Shown here: in pieces, positions 1-6,641 of the stretch | How positions within the stretch are numbered: position 1 is the stretch's first letter | Layout: each line of letters begins with the position of its first letter | Source: Lachnospiraceae bacterium | GTDB taxonomy: Bacteria > Bacillota > Clostridia > Lachnospirales > Lachnospiraceae | Length of the DNA: 18,401 nucleotides | Direction of reading: 5' to 3' | Assembly (NCBI GenBank): GCA_009774625.1 | Contig: VSOB01000058.1 | Coordinates: 1-18,401 of the forward strand | The notes under the pieces: generated by a model | The model's input: the letters and a program-made list of their open reading frames with translations, nothing else | What the model was told of the DNA's origin: nothing | Databases searched by the model: none | Translations under genes and position numbers: made by a program

Positions 1-72
1 AATGCTGCTCAGGAGCTTTATACAAGGGTTCAGAATTCTCTGGCAAAGAAGCGGGAAGAAGTAGATGAATAA
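1..72 (+). CDS. hprK: C-terminal end of probable HPr kinase/phosphatase (partial)
   Basis: Only the last 23 codons and a TAA stop lie in the window, in frame 1; the start is upstream. The tail begins NAAQELYTRVQNSLAKK and ends in a charged EEVDE. It resembles the C-terminus of Firmicute HprK as I recall it, where a conserved AAMN-type helix is followed by N-A-A-E/Q and an acidic tail. HprK phosphorylates Ser46 of HPr and Crh in response to glycolytic intermediates and controls catabolite repression. The context fits: glucokinase starts 30 nt downstream, and a Ser46-containing HPr-like protein is encoded in the same gene run. With so few residues the name is an inference; any other protein with a charged helical tail would be hard to exclude. 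Confidence 0.6.
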   Translation, partial: NAAQELYTRVQNSLAKKREEVDE

Positions 73-102
73 AACCAGATTAAAAAATGAGGGAGGCGAC
101 AT

Positions 103-1038
103 ATGAAGAATTATTGTTTTGGCGTAGACGTAGGGGGAACGACGGTAAAGATCGGTCTGTTTGACCGGGAGGGAACCATCCTGGACAAATGGGAGATCCC
201 CACCAGAACAGAAGGAAACGGAGAAAAGATTCTGCCCGATATTGCCCAGGCCCTGCAGAAAAAGATGGAAGAAAAGGGGCTGCAGAAGGAAGATATGGCA
301 GGTGTCGGAATCGGTGCGCCCGGCCCTATCGATAAGGACGGTACGGTATATGAAGCGGTGAATCTGGGATGGGGTGTATTCAGCCTCCGGGATACGCTTC
401 AGGAGCTTTGCGGCATGCCGGTACGGGCGGGCAATGATGCCAATGTGGCCGCTCTTGGCGAGATGTGGAAAGGCGGCGGACAGGGGTACCGGAATCTGGT
501 GCTGGTAACGCTGGGGACCGGCGTAGGCGGCGGGATTCTCGTTAATGGAGAGATTTTGAACGGGGCCACCGGGGCAGGCGGTGAGATCGGCCATATCCAT
601 ATCCAGGACGGAGAAGAGGATGCCTGCGGCTGCGGCAATCATGGATGTCTGGAGCAGTATGCTTCCGCAACGGGTATTGTACGGCTGGCAAACCGTATTC
701 TGAATGCAACCGATGAAGATTCCGTTCTGCGTCAGGGCAAAGTCTCGGCCAAGACTGTGTTTGATGCAGTGAAGGCGGGGGATCAGGCGGCAGTGCAGAT
801 CGCAGAGGCGTTTGGCGATTATCTGGGCAAAGGTCTGGCTGCCATCGCAGGCGTGGTCAATCCGGAGGCTTTCGTGATCGGCGGCGGTGTGTCCAAAGCA
901 GGAGACATTCTCTTCTCCTTTATTGAGAAAAATTACAGAAAATATGTATTTCACGGCAGCCGGAACGCCAGATTTACGCTTGCTACCCTGGGCAACGATG
1001 CCGGAATCTGCGGAGCAGCCAAACTGATACTGGAATAA
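103..1038 (+). CDS. glcK: ROK-family glucokinase
   Basis: Cytoplasmic ATP-dependent glucose kinase (glucose to glucose-6-phosphate), 311 aa, a normal length for ROK glucokinases. The N-terminal phosphate-binding loop is DVGGTTVKIGLF (residues 9-20). The sugar-binding and catalytic motif is GNDANVAALGE (110-120), with D112 the expected catalytic base. The ROK zinc site is visible as H164 followed by C-G-C-G-N-H-G-C (C175, C177, C182), with E184 after it. A second glycine-rich ATP motif, TLGTGVGGGI, lies near 136-145. The start has a good ribosome binding site (GGGAGG, 6 nt spacer). It lies between probable hprK and murB, as in many Lachnospiraceae, which links glucose phosphorylation to carbon-catabolite control. 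A different hexose or N-acetyl-sugar specificity cannot be excluded from sequence alone. Confidence 0.92.
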   Translation: MKNYCFGVDVGGTTVKIGLFDREGTILDKWEIPTRTEGNGEKILPDIAQALQKKMEEKGLQKEDMAGVGIGAPGPIDKDGTVYEAVNLGWGVFSLRDTLQELCGMPVRAGNDANVAALGEMWKGGGQGYRNLVLVTLGTGVGGGILVNGEILNGATGAGGEIGHIHIQDGEEDACGCGNHGCLEQYASATGIVRLANRILNATDEDSVLRQGKVSAKTVFDAVKAGDQAAVQIAEAFGDYLGKGLAAIAGVVNPEAFVIGGGVSKAGDILFSFIEKNYRKYVFHGSRNARFTLATLGNDAGICGAAKLILE

Positions 1039-1086
1039 GAAACGAAAAAGCGGCATATGCTGAAAAAAATAACGCAGGTGAAAAAA

Positions 1087-1998
1087 GTGAATCAGGCAAT
1101 GAAAGAATATGCGGCATCTATTCTGCCGGCAGAAAATATTAAATTACGGGAACCGCTGCACAAATATACCAGCTTCCGCACAGGCGGGGAAGCGGATTGT
1201 CTGTTGGTGGTAAATGACGCAGAACAGCTTGGCAAGCTGCTCAAGTATATGAGAATAACAGAAAACGAATACTTTTTGTTGGGCAACGGAACCAATCTCC
1301 TGGTAAGTGACAGAGGATATGACGGTACTGTCATAAAATTCGGACTGGGTATGAGCCGTATCCATGTGGAAGGGGAGCGGATATATGTGCAGGCGGGCGC
1401 ACTTCTTTCCCAGACAGCGAAACGTGCTATGGAGGAAGGGCTCACCGGCATGGAGTTCGCATCCGGCATACCGGGAAGCGTGGGCGGCGGGCTGGTGATG
1501 AACGCAGGCGCTTACGGCGGTGAGATGAGCCAGATCGTGGAAAGCGTGACGGTCATGAACGAGAACGGAGAAATCATGGAGCTGGACTGTGATACGATGG
1601 AGTTTGGCTATCGGACCAGCGTGATCAAAAACCGTTCCTTTGTGGTTTTGGAGGCTGCATTGCGTCTGAAACATGGAGATAAGGAAAACATACAGGCTAA
1701 GATGGAAGAATTTGCCGCAAAAAGAAAAGCCAAACAGCCCCTGGAATATCCCAGTGCAGGCAGTATTTTCAAACGCCCGGAGGGCAATTTTGCAGGCAAG
1801 CTGATCATGGACAGCGGTATGCGGGGATATCGTGTGGGTGGTGCGCAAGTATCGGAAAAGCACTGCGGTTTTATCATTAACACAGGAAAAGCCACCTCGG
1901 AGGATATTGCGGAGCTGATGGCAGAGATTCAGGACAGGGTTAAGGAACGGTTCCGGATCACGCTGGAACCGGAGATTGTCAGACTGGGACAGTTTTAA
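1087..1998 (+). CDS. murB: UDP-N-acetylenolpyruvoylglucosamine reductase (MurB)
   Basis: FAD/NADPH enzyme reducing UDP-GlcNAc-enolpyruvate to UDP-MurNAc in peptidoglycan precursor synthesis. Visible motifs, numbered from the upstream ATG at 1057: FAD-binding YTSFRTGG (37-44) and LLGNGTNLLVSD (74-85); GIPGSVGGGLVMNAGAYGGE (137-156); YRTS with R186; PSAGSIFKRP with the proton-donor Ser236; and the late Glu306 in LEPEIVRLG. This is the full three-domain layout. I prefer the GTG at 1087, because AGGTG lies 6 nt before it and it yields a 303-aa protein beginning (M)NQAMKEYAAS. The in-frame ATG at 1057 (313 aa) has no clear ribosome binding site and adds a basic 10-residue extension. Part of the glcK-murB-rapZ-whiA operon. 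Confidence 0.93.
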   Translation: MNQAMKEYAASILPAENIKLREPLHKYTSFRTGGEADCLLVVNDAEQLGKLLKYMRITENEYFLLGNGTNLLVSDRGYDGTVIKFGLGMSRIHVEGERIYVQAGALLSQTAKRAMEEGLTGMEFASGIPGSVGGGLVMNAGAYGGEMSQIVESVTVMNENGEIMELDCDTMEFGYRTSVIKNRSFVVLEAALRLKHGDKENIQAKMEEFAAKRKAKQPLEYPSAGSIFKRPEGNFAGKLIMDSGMRGYRVGGAQVSEKHCGFIINTGKATSEDIAELMAEIQDRVKERFRITLEPEIVRLGQF

Positions 1999-2025
1999 GC
2001 CCGGCCTGTAGGGGAGTGACGGCAG

Positions 2026-2895
2026 ATGAGATTTGTGATCGTGACAGGAATGAGCGGGGGCGGAAAAAGGACGGCGCTGAAAATGCTGGAGGATGCCGGC
2101 TTTTTCTGTGTGGACAACCTGCCGATTCCGCTTCTGGAAAAGTTTGTGGAGCTGATTGCCATGCCCGGCAGAGAAATCAACAAGGTGGCGCTGGGGCTGG
2201 ATGTACGGACAGATCAGTCATTTACGGATGTGGGCCGCTGCTTTGAAAATCTGGAGGCGAATGGATACAAATTTGAAATTCTCTTTATGGAGGCAAGCGA
2301 TGCCGTTCTGATCAGGCGGTATAAAGAAAGCCGGAGGATGCATCCTCTGGCTTCCTACGAAGGCGGAAGAGTGGAGGACGGCATCAAACGGGAACGCAAG
2401 GTGCTGGAGAGCATGAAGAAAAAGGCGGACTATGTCATTGATACCTCCAATCTGCTGACCAGAGTATTAAAGGAAGAGCTTGACCGTATTTTTGTGAAAA
2501 ACGAAGAATATAATAGTCTCATGGTGACAATTATGTCCTTCGGGTTTAAAAACGGGATTCCTTCGGATGCAGATCTGGTATTTGATGTCAGGTTTCTGCC
2601 CAATCCGTTTTATATAGAAGAGTTGAAGCGGCTGACGGGAAATGACAAAGCGGTACAGGACTATGTGATGGGGTTTCCGGAGGCGGAGGAGTTTATCGGA
2701 AAGCTGACGGACATGCTGCTGTTTCTGATTCCCAATTATGTGAAAGAGGGAAAATATCAGTTGATCGTGGGGATTGGCTGTACAGGAGGCAGGCACAGAA
2801 GTGTGACACTGGCCAATGAACTGTATCACAGGCTGAAGCATCAGGGCAATTATGGATTGACGATTCAGCACAGAGACACAGGGAACGGGGGATAG
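2026..2895 (+). CDS. rapZ: RapZ/YvcJ nucleotide-binding protein
   Basis: P-loop GTP/ATP-binding protein of the RapZ (YvcJ, formerly UPF0042) family, 289 aa. In E. coli RapZ is an RNase adaptor controlling GlmZ decay and GlcN6P synthesis; in Firmicutes the role is less clear (competence and cell-envelope links for YvcJ). The start MRFVIVTGMSGGGKRT carries the Walker A motif (G8-T16). It has Arg15 where the usual Ser/Thr follows the lysine, though T16 is next. Further family signatures are FCVDNLP (26-32), YVIDTSNL, DVRFLPNPFYIEELK and the C-terminal IGIGCTGGRHRSVTLANEL. GGGGAGTG provides the ribosome binding site 7 nt before the ATG. It sits between murB and whiA. The usual intervening yvcK/glmR gene is absent, since whiA starts 10 nt after this stop. 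Confidence 0.93.
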   Translation: MRFVIVTGMSGGGKRTALKMLEDAGFFCVDNLPIPLLEKFVELIAMPGREINKVALGLDVRTDQSFTDVGRCFENLEANGYKFEILFMEASDAVLIRRYKESRRMHPLASYEGGRVEDGIKRERKVLESMKKKADYVIDTSNLLTRVLKEELDRIFVKNEEYNSLMVTIMSFGFKNGIPSDADLVFDVRFLPNPFYIEELKRLTGNDKAVQDYVMGFPEAEEFIGKLTDMLLFLIPNYVKEGKYQLIVGIGCTGGRHRSVTLANELYHRLKHQGNYGLTIQHRDTGNGG

Positions 2896-2905
2896 GGGTT
2901 TTAGC

Positions 2906-3829
2906 ATGTCTTTTTCCGGTGAAGTAAAAGAAGAGCTGGCGGCGCAGATCAGCGCTTCCAGACATTGCCAGATTGCAGAACTGGCTGCGATGGTCTGCTA
3001 CGGCGGCAGGATGGAGCAGAAAGAGGAGGGGCAAAGCCGGCTTCTGATTCAGACAGAAAATGAGAAGGTTATCAGAAAAGGCTTTACATTGCTTGAAAAA
3101 TCATTTAATATATGTACTGGTGTCATGGGAAAGGGACCTTATTCTTTAAGGATTGAAAAAGAAGAGCAGATAACCCGGCTGTTACGGGGGCTGAAGCTGT
3201 CTGAGGGTTCCGGTCAGACAGACGGGAGGATAGACACAGTCAATCCTCTCCTGATTAAAAATGCCTGCTGCAGACGCGCATATCTTCGAGGGGCTTTCCT
3301 CGTCACAGGCTCTATGAGCGATCCTGAGAAAAGCTATCATCTGGAATTTGTATGCATTACCTCACGGCAGGCGGTGCAGCTACAGGAAATTATCCGGGAC
3401 TTTCACATAGAGGCCAGAATCGTTACCAGGAAAAATCATTTTATTGTATATATGAAAGAAGGAGCGGGGATCGTAGATCTGCTGAATGTGATGGGCGCTC
3501 ATATTTCACTAATGAATCTGGAAAATCTGCGCATTGTAAAGGAAATGCGCAATTCCATTAACCGGAGAGTCAATTGTGAGACAGCCAATATCACCAAGAC
3601 GGTCAATGCCGCTTCTAAACAGATTGCGGATATTCTGCTGATTCAGGAGACAATGGGGCTGCAGAGGCTTCAGGACGGATTACGGGAGACAGCAGAAATA
3701 CGGCTGGAGTATCCGGATGCAACATTGAAAGAGCTGGGGCAATACTTAAATCCGCCGGTGGGGAAATCCGGTGTAAACCATAGACTGCGGAAATTAAGTG
3801 AAATCGCGGAGGGGATCCGTGACCAGTAA
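2906..3829 (+). CDS. whiA: DNA-binding protein WhiA
   Basis: WhiA-family protein, 307 aa. Its N-terminal half adopts the LAGLIDADG homing-endonuclease fold without nuclease activity, and its C-terminus is a helix-turn-helix. In Actinobacteria it activates sporulation septation genes; in Bacillus it affects cell division and chromosome segregation. The N-terminus MSFSGEVKEELAAQ is typical. The middle shows the family's LRGAFLVTGSMSDPEKSYHLE and the NRRVNCETANITKTVNAAS segment. The C-terminal HTH is LKELGQYLNPPVGKSGVNHR followed by LRKLSEIAEGI, close to the end. The start is 10 nt after rapZ, implying co-transcription and translational coupling. The HPr-like gene follows after 12 nt, giving the conserved rapZ-whiA-crh arrangement of Firmicutes. 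Confidence 0.95.
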   Translation: MSFSGEVKEELAAQISASRHCQIAELAAMVCYGGRMEQKEEGQSRLLIQTENEKVIRKGFTLLEKSFNICTGVMGKGPYSLRIEKEEQITRLLRGLKLSEGSGQTDGRIDTVNPLLIKNACCRRAYLRGAFLVTGSMSDPEKSYHLEFVCITSRQAVQLQEIIRDFHIEARIVTRKNHFIVYMKEGAGIVDLLNVMGAHISLMNLENLRIVKEMRNSINRRVNCETANITKTVNAASKQIADILLIQETMGLQRLQDGLRETAEIRLEYPDATLKELGQYLNPPVGKSGVNHRLRKLSEIAEGIRDQ

Positions 3830-3841
3830 GGAGGAGAAATT

Positions 3842-4102
3842 ATGATTAAAAAATCTGTTAAAATCCATCTTTCGAATGGATTGGAAGCCCGGCCGGTTGC
3901 ACTTCTGGTGCAGGTGGCCAGCCAGTTTGAAAGTACTGTGTATCTGGAAACCAGTGACAAGCGGGTCAATGCCAAGAGCATCATGGGGATGATGAATCTG
4001 GGACTTGACAATGGAGAAGAAGTTTCTGTCGTCTGCGAAGGTGTGGATGAAGAATCGGCAATGGTGGATGTGGAAAAATTTTTGCTTGGAGAGGCTTCAT
4101 AA
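3842..4102 (+). CDS. HPr-like protein, Crh type (Glu15, Ser46)
   Basis: 86-aa HPr-fold protein. The active-site loop reads NGLEARPVALLVQ: residue 15, which is the EI-phosphorylated His in HPr, is Glu here. The regulatory serine is kept: Ser46 in AKSIMGMM. This is the pattern of Bacillus Crh (Gln15, Ser46), a protein that cannot carry phosphate in the PTS but is phosphorylated by HprK and acts as a CcpA cofactor. The location directly after whiA matches B. subtilis crh, which supports orthology. It has a strong ribosome binding site (AAGGAGG, 7 nt spacer). A genuine PTS phosphocarrier HPr should therefore be encoded elsewhere in the genome. I see the substitution directly; the Crh-like role is inferred. 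Confidence 0.85.
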   Translation: MIKKSVKIHLSNGLEARPVALLVQVASQFESTVYLETSDKRVNAKSIMGMMNLGLDNGEEVSVVCEGVDEESAMVDVEKFLLGEAS

Positions 4103-4107
4103 GGTAA

Positions 4108-5007
4108 ATGACTGGAAAACTGCTTTTTATCTACAATCCCTTTGCAGGAAAGGGAAAGATACGCAATAAGCTGCCGGATATGATTGAGTTGTTTGCGGAA
4201 AACGGATACGAGGTGACCGTATATCCTACCAGGCAGACGGGAGACGCGGTGCATGCGGCAGAAGAAAAAGGCAGCGGATATGATTTGATTGTATGCAGCG
4301 GCGGCGACGGGACACTGGACGAAGTGGTCACCGGTGTGATGCAATGTGAAACAAGGGTTCCTATCGGTTATATTCCGACGGGGAGCACCAATGATTTCGG
4401 CGCCAGTCTGGGACTGCCGAAAAATATGATGGAAGCGGCATGGATCGCCGTGCATGGGAAGCGATTCCTATGCGATATCGGCGCTTTTAACAGGGATACG
4501 TTTGTCTATATTGCGGCGTTTGGTATCTTTACGGATGTTTCCTATGAAACACCTCAGAGCTATAAAAATATATTGGGCCATATGGCATATATTCTGGAAG
4601 GTATGAAACGGCTTCCCAGCCTGCGTACTTACCATATCAAAGCGATTTATAACGGTATGGAAACAGAGGACGAGTTTTTATTTGGCATGGTGTCCAATTC
4701 TTCCTCGGTGGGCGGTTTCAAAAAGATCACGGGCAGGTATGTGGAGTTAAATGATGGCCTGTTTGAGGTGACATTGATTCGTAAGCCGAAAAATCCTATG
4801 GAGTTGAATCAGATCATGACGGCGCTGGTGACGGAGAATATGGATACGGACTGTATCATCTATGACAAAACAGACAGGATTCTGTTTGAGTCAGAAGAAT
4901 CCATCGCCTGGACACTGGACGGAGAGTTTGGCGGAGAGCATAACAGAGTTGACATTGTAATCAGGCCGGAAGCGATAGAGCTTTTGGTACCTGACTCGGA
5001 AAACTGA
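4108..5007 (+). CDS. Diacylglycerol/lipid kinase family protein (DagK-like)
   Basis: 299-aa member of the DAGK catalytic-domain family (DgkB/YegS-like). These cytoplasmic, membrane-associated kinases phosphorylate diacylglycerol or related lipids and recycle DAG into phospholipid synthesis. Visible motifs: nucleotide-binding YNPFAGKGK (9-17), catalytic CSGGDGTLDEV (63-73), and PTGSTNDFGASLGLPK (90-105), with the family's Gly-Asp-Gly-Thr and STNDF signatures intact. The C-terminal beta-sandwich includes DGLFEVTLIRKP and WTLDGEFGG. It starts 5 nt after the HPr-like gene with only a short AAGG before the ATG, so translation is probably coupled to the upstream gene. It is the last gene of the operon, with a terminator 29 nt after its stop. 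The exact lipid substrate cannot be read from sequence. Confidence 0.85.
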   Translation: MTGKLLFIYNPFAGKGKIRNKLPDMIELFAENGYEVTVYPTRQTGDAVHAAEEKGSGYDLIVCSGGDGTLDEVVTGVMQCETRVPIGYIPTGSTNDFGASLGLPKNMMEAAWIAVHGKRFLCDIGAFNRDTFVYIAAFGIFTDVSYETPQSYKNILGHMAYILEGMKRLPSLRTYHIKAIYNGMETEDEFLFGMVSNSSSVGGFKKITGRYVELNDGLFEVTLIRKPKNPMELNQIMTALVTENMDTDCIIYDKTDRILFESEESIAWTLDGEFGGEHNRVDIVIRPEAIELLVPDSEN

Positions 5008-5035
5008 AAAGGTTGGATAAAAATGATTTTCTGGA

Positions 5036-5079
5036 AGAATCCTGCGGGCAGTCTGGCTGCCTGACAGGATTCTTTTTTT
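5036..5079 (+). terminator. Strong intrinsic terminator of the hprK-dagK operon
   Basis: A perfect 9-bp stem AGAATCCTG / CAGGATTCT (5036-5044 with 5065-5073) encloses a second internal pairing, GGCAG / CTGCC. It is followed at once by an uninterrupted T run (5073-5079). It lies 29 nt after the lipid-kinase stop, in the 141-bp gap between convergent genes. On the minus strand only a weak T-rich tract follows the stem, so it is mainly a plus-strand terminator. Confidence 0.9.
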
Positions 5080-5086
5080 GTACAGA

Positions 5087-5113
5087 CAGAAAGTGCAGGA
5101 AGCGTACTTTCTG
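5087..5113 (-). other. Hairpin downstream of the AEC-transporter gene
   Basis: Perfect 8-bp inverted repeat CAGAAAGT / ACTTTCTG with an 11-nt loop, starting 36 nt beyond the stop of the minus-strand transporter gene. It may protect or end the lsrR-lsrK-cupin-AEC transcript, but no U tract follows it in the minus direction, so I do not call it a classical intrinsic terminator. Confidence 0.35.
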
Positions 5114-5148
5114 CCGCATGTACAGATGTGGACAGACATATGGAAGGT

Positions 5149-6084
5149 TCAGCTCACCGCATATACGGACAGGCCGATGAAGATTAATATCGTTACCAGA
5201 GTATGCATGGACAGTGTGGTGGAAATGTAGATTCCCTCAGAATCCACATCCGCATACAACGGAATGATAAACGGCGCTGGAAGCGAGAAGAGCAGAACCA
5301 TTGCCATAAACAGGTTTTTGTCAAAGGGCAGTATATGGAATAAGACAAAAGCGGATATGGCAAGCAGTATGCTCATAACCAGTATACGGAACGCGATGGT
5401 TTTGCATACCGGTACAATGACTTCTTTCTGCAGGGAAAGTTCATACCCTACAATAATCAGAATCATACCGGAAGTGGGCAGGGTGATCATTTCGATGGTT
5501 TCGTGAAAGATTCCTCCCGCAAAGGAACCGGCGATCAGTCTGCCCAGTCCTGTGACACCTACCAGGATACCGGCGGCCACGCCCTGAAATGCCGGATTTT
5601 TTACCATACTCAGCAATATGCCTTTCAGGTCTGTTTTCTGACCGGCGGCATGTTTCAAAAGGGTCAGATATATGGTATATACAAAAATTACCTGCCCCAG
5701 ATCCACAGAAGCCATGTAGGAAATCTTGTCTGTTCCGGCCAGCAGACCATACAGAGCATAACCCAGCATGCCGACTTCAAAGCCGGACAGGAGATAAGGC
5801 ATCAGTCTGGAGTCCGGGACAAAACGGTTCAGCAGATGACCTGACCCAAGCGCCAGACAGCAGCTTAAAAAGATAACGGCAAAACAGAGCAGACTTTTCA
5901 ATGAGTATTCTGTGGTATAAAAGGCCTGAAACAGCACAACCGGCAGAGTGATGTTGGAAATCACACTCTTGATGCCGCCGAGTCCTTCTCTGGATACCAG
6001 CCCCTTTGTCCGGCACAGATATCCCAAAAGGATCATGATCACAACCGGAAGCACCATTTCCAGCACGGAAATGATCTGCTGCAT
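5149..6084 (-). CDS. AEC (auxin efflux carrier) family transporter
   Basis: 311-aa integral membrane protein of the AEC/BART permease family, whose bacterial members move organic acids such as malate or malonate, or unknown metabolites. It starts MQQIISVLEMVLPVVIMILL, followed by GYLCRTKGLV. It has about ten hydrophobic segments, a central loop near residues 140-155, and family-typical NITLPVVLFQAF in the N-terminal half and LPAPFIIPLYADV in the C-terminal half. The ATG lies 4 nt downstream of the cupin stop, with GAGGTGG inside the end of the cupin gene as ribosome binding site, so the two genes are translationally linked. It is the last gene of the lsrR-lsrK-cupin arm. No such transporter is part of the enteric lsr operon. 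The substrate is unknown; export of AI-2 or of a breakdown product is only a guess. Confidence 0.82.
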   Translation of the reverse strand: MQQIISVLEMVLPVVIMILLGYLCRTKGLVSREGLGGIKSVISNITLPVVLFQAFYTTEYSLKSLLCFAVIFLSCCLALGSGHLLNRFVPDSRLMPYLLSGFEVGMLGYALYGLLAGTDKISYMASVDLGQVIFVYTIYLTLLKHAAGQKTDLKGILLSMVKNPAFQGVAAGILVGVTGLGRLIAGSFAGGIFHETIEMITLPTSGMILIIVGYELSLQKEVIVPVCKTIAFRILVMSILLAISAFVLFHILPFDKNLFMAMVLLFSLPAPFIIPLYADVDSEGIYISTTLSMHTLVTILIFIGLSVYAVS

Positions 6085-6088
6085 GGAA

Positions 6089-6427
6089 TTAGTCCACCTC
6101 TACTTTATCCACTTCCTGAAAGGGCGCAAGAGTGGAAACCATTTTGACAACACTTTCGTAGCGGTTGATCACATAATGCACCTCCTTAGGCTCAATGTGG
6201 ATCATCTGCCCTTTGGTCAGTGTGTGAACGGTGCCGTCCACTTCGATGTCAACTTTGCCTTCCAGAATATAAAAGTTTTCTTCCATAATATTATGATAGT
6301 GGGCTTTAAAATCCTGGCCCGCCTGAAACTGTACGATAGCGAAGTTGGAGCGGGGGCCTTTCATCAGATATTTGGGCCCGCTGTCACCGAAACGATATTC
6401 TTTGTCTTTTTCATCAATCATAAACAT
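6089..6427 (-). CDS. Small single-domain cupin; candidate LsrG substitute
   Basis: 112-aa single-domain cupin. Cupin motif 1 is complete: G-x5-H43-Y-H45-x4-E50-x6-G57 (from GQDFKAHYHNIMEENFYILEG across residues 37-57). Motif 2 follows with P80...H84...N88 in IEPKEVHYVIN. The set His43, His45, Glu50 and His84 is the standard metal-binding site, so an active metalloenzyme (isomerase, epimerase, dioxygenase or decarboxylase-type chemistry) is likely. The start at 6427 is set by AAGGAGG with a 9-nt spacer. The reading frame runs open upstream to 6763, but that part overlaps lsrK and has no ribosome binding site. It lies downstream of lsrK and 4 nt before the AEC gene. Because lsrG is missing, I infer it may process phospho-AI-2; direct evidence is lacking. 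Confidence 0.85.
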   Translation of the reverse strand: MFMIDEKDKEYRFGDSGPKYLMKGPRSNFAIVQFQAGQDFKAHYHNIMEENFYILEGKVDIEVDGTVHTLTKGQMIHIEPKEVHYVINRYESVVKMVSTLAPFQEVDKVEVD

Positions 6428-6641
6428 GCTATGTATCCTCCTTCTTATTTCCGCACACAATGCGTCAGGCGGATGCGCAGCATCCGTTTGACGCATGTCG
6501 CAAGGGTCTGGTGATCCCGCAGCTCTGCCGCGTTGCAAATTTGATGCCCGGTTAGCAATGCCGCGGTGCTTTGACTGCTGTCTTATTGCTGTATGGAACA
6601 GGATCTGGGGCAGCCGGAACGTCCCTGCCGCAGAGCGGCAC
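6428..6641 (-). other. GC-rich structured gap between lsrK and the cupin gene
   Basis: 214-bp intercistronic stretch, much longer than the other gaps in this operon (26 and 4 nt). Right after the lsrK stop is a 6-bp hairpin, TGCCGC / GCGGCA with a 3-nt loop (6626-6640). Near the cupin end is the 17-nt-arm palindrome. I see no convincing gene in it: the open frame that continues from the cupin encodes an Arg/Cys-rich, family-less sequence without its own ribosome binding site. It could be a palindromic repeat element, an RNA processing region, or an insertion scar. Confidence 0.5.
6460..6496. repeat. Long imperfect palindrome between lsrK and cupin
   Basis: Inverted repeat with 17-nt arms (6460-6476 and 6480-6496) and a 3-nt loop. 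Eight outer and seven inner positions pair perfectly (ATGCGTCA outer, CGGATGC inner). The two intervening positions are gg/tt, which form G-U pairs only in a plus-strand RNA and A-C mismatches in the operon transcript. The asymmetry suggests a DNA-level or mobile palindromic element as much as an operon RNA structure. It lies in a 214-bp, unusually GC-rich intercistronic gap. No U tract follows, so it is not a classical terminator. Confidence 0.75.
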
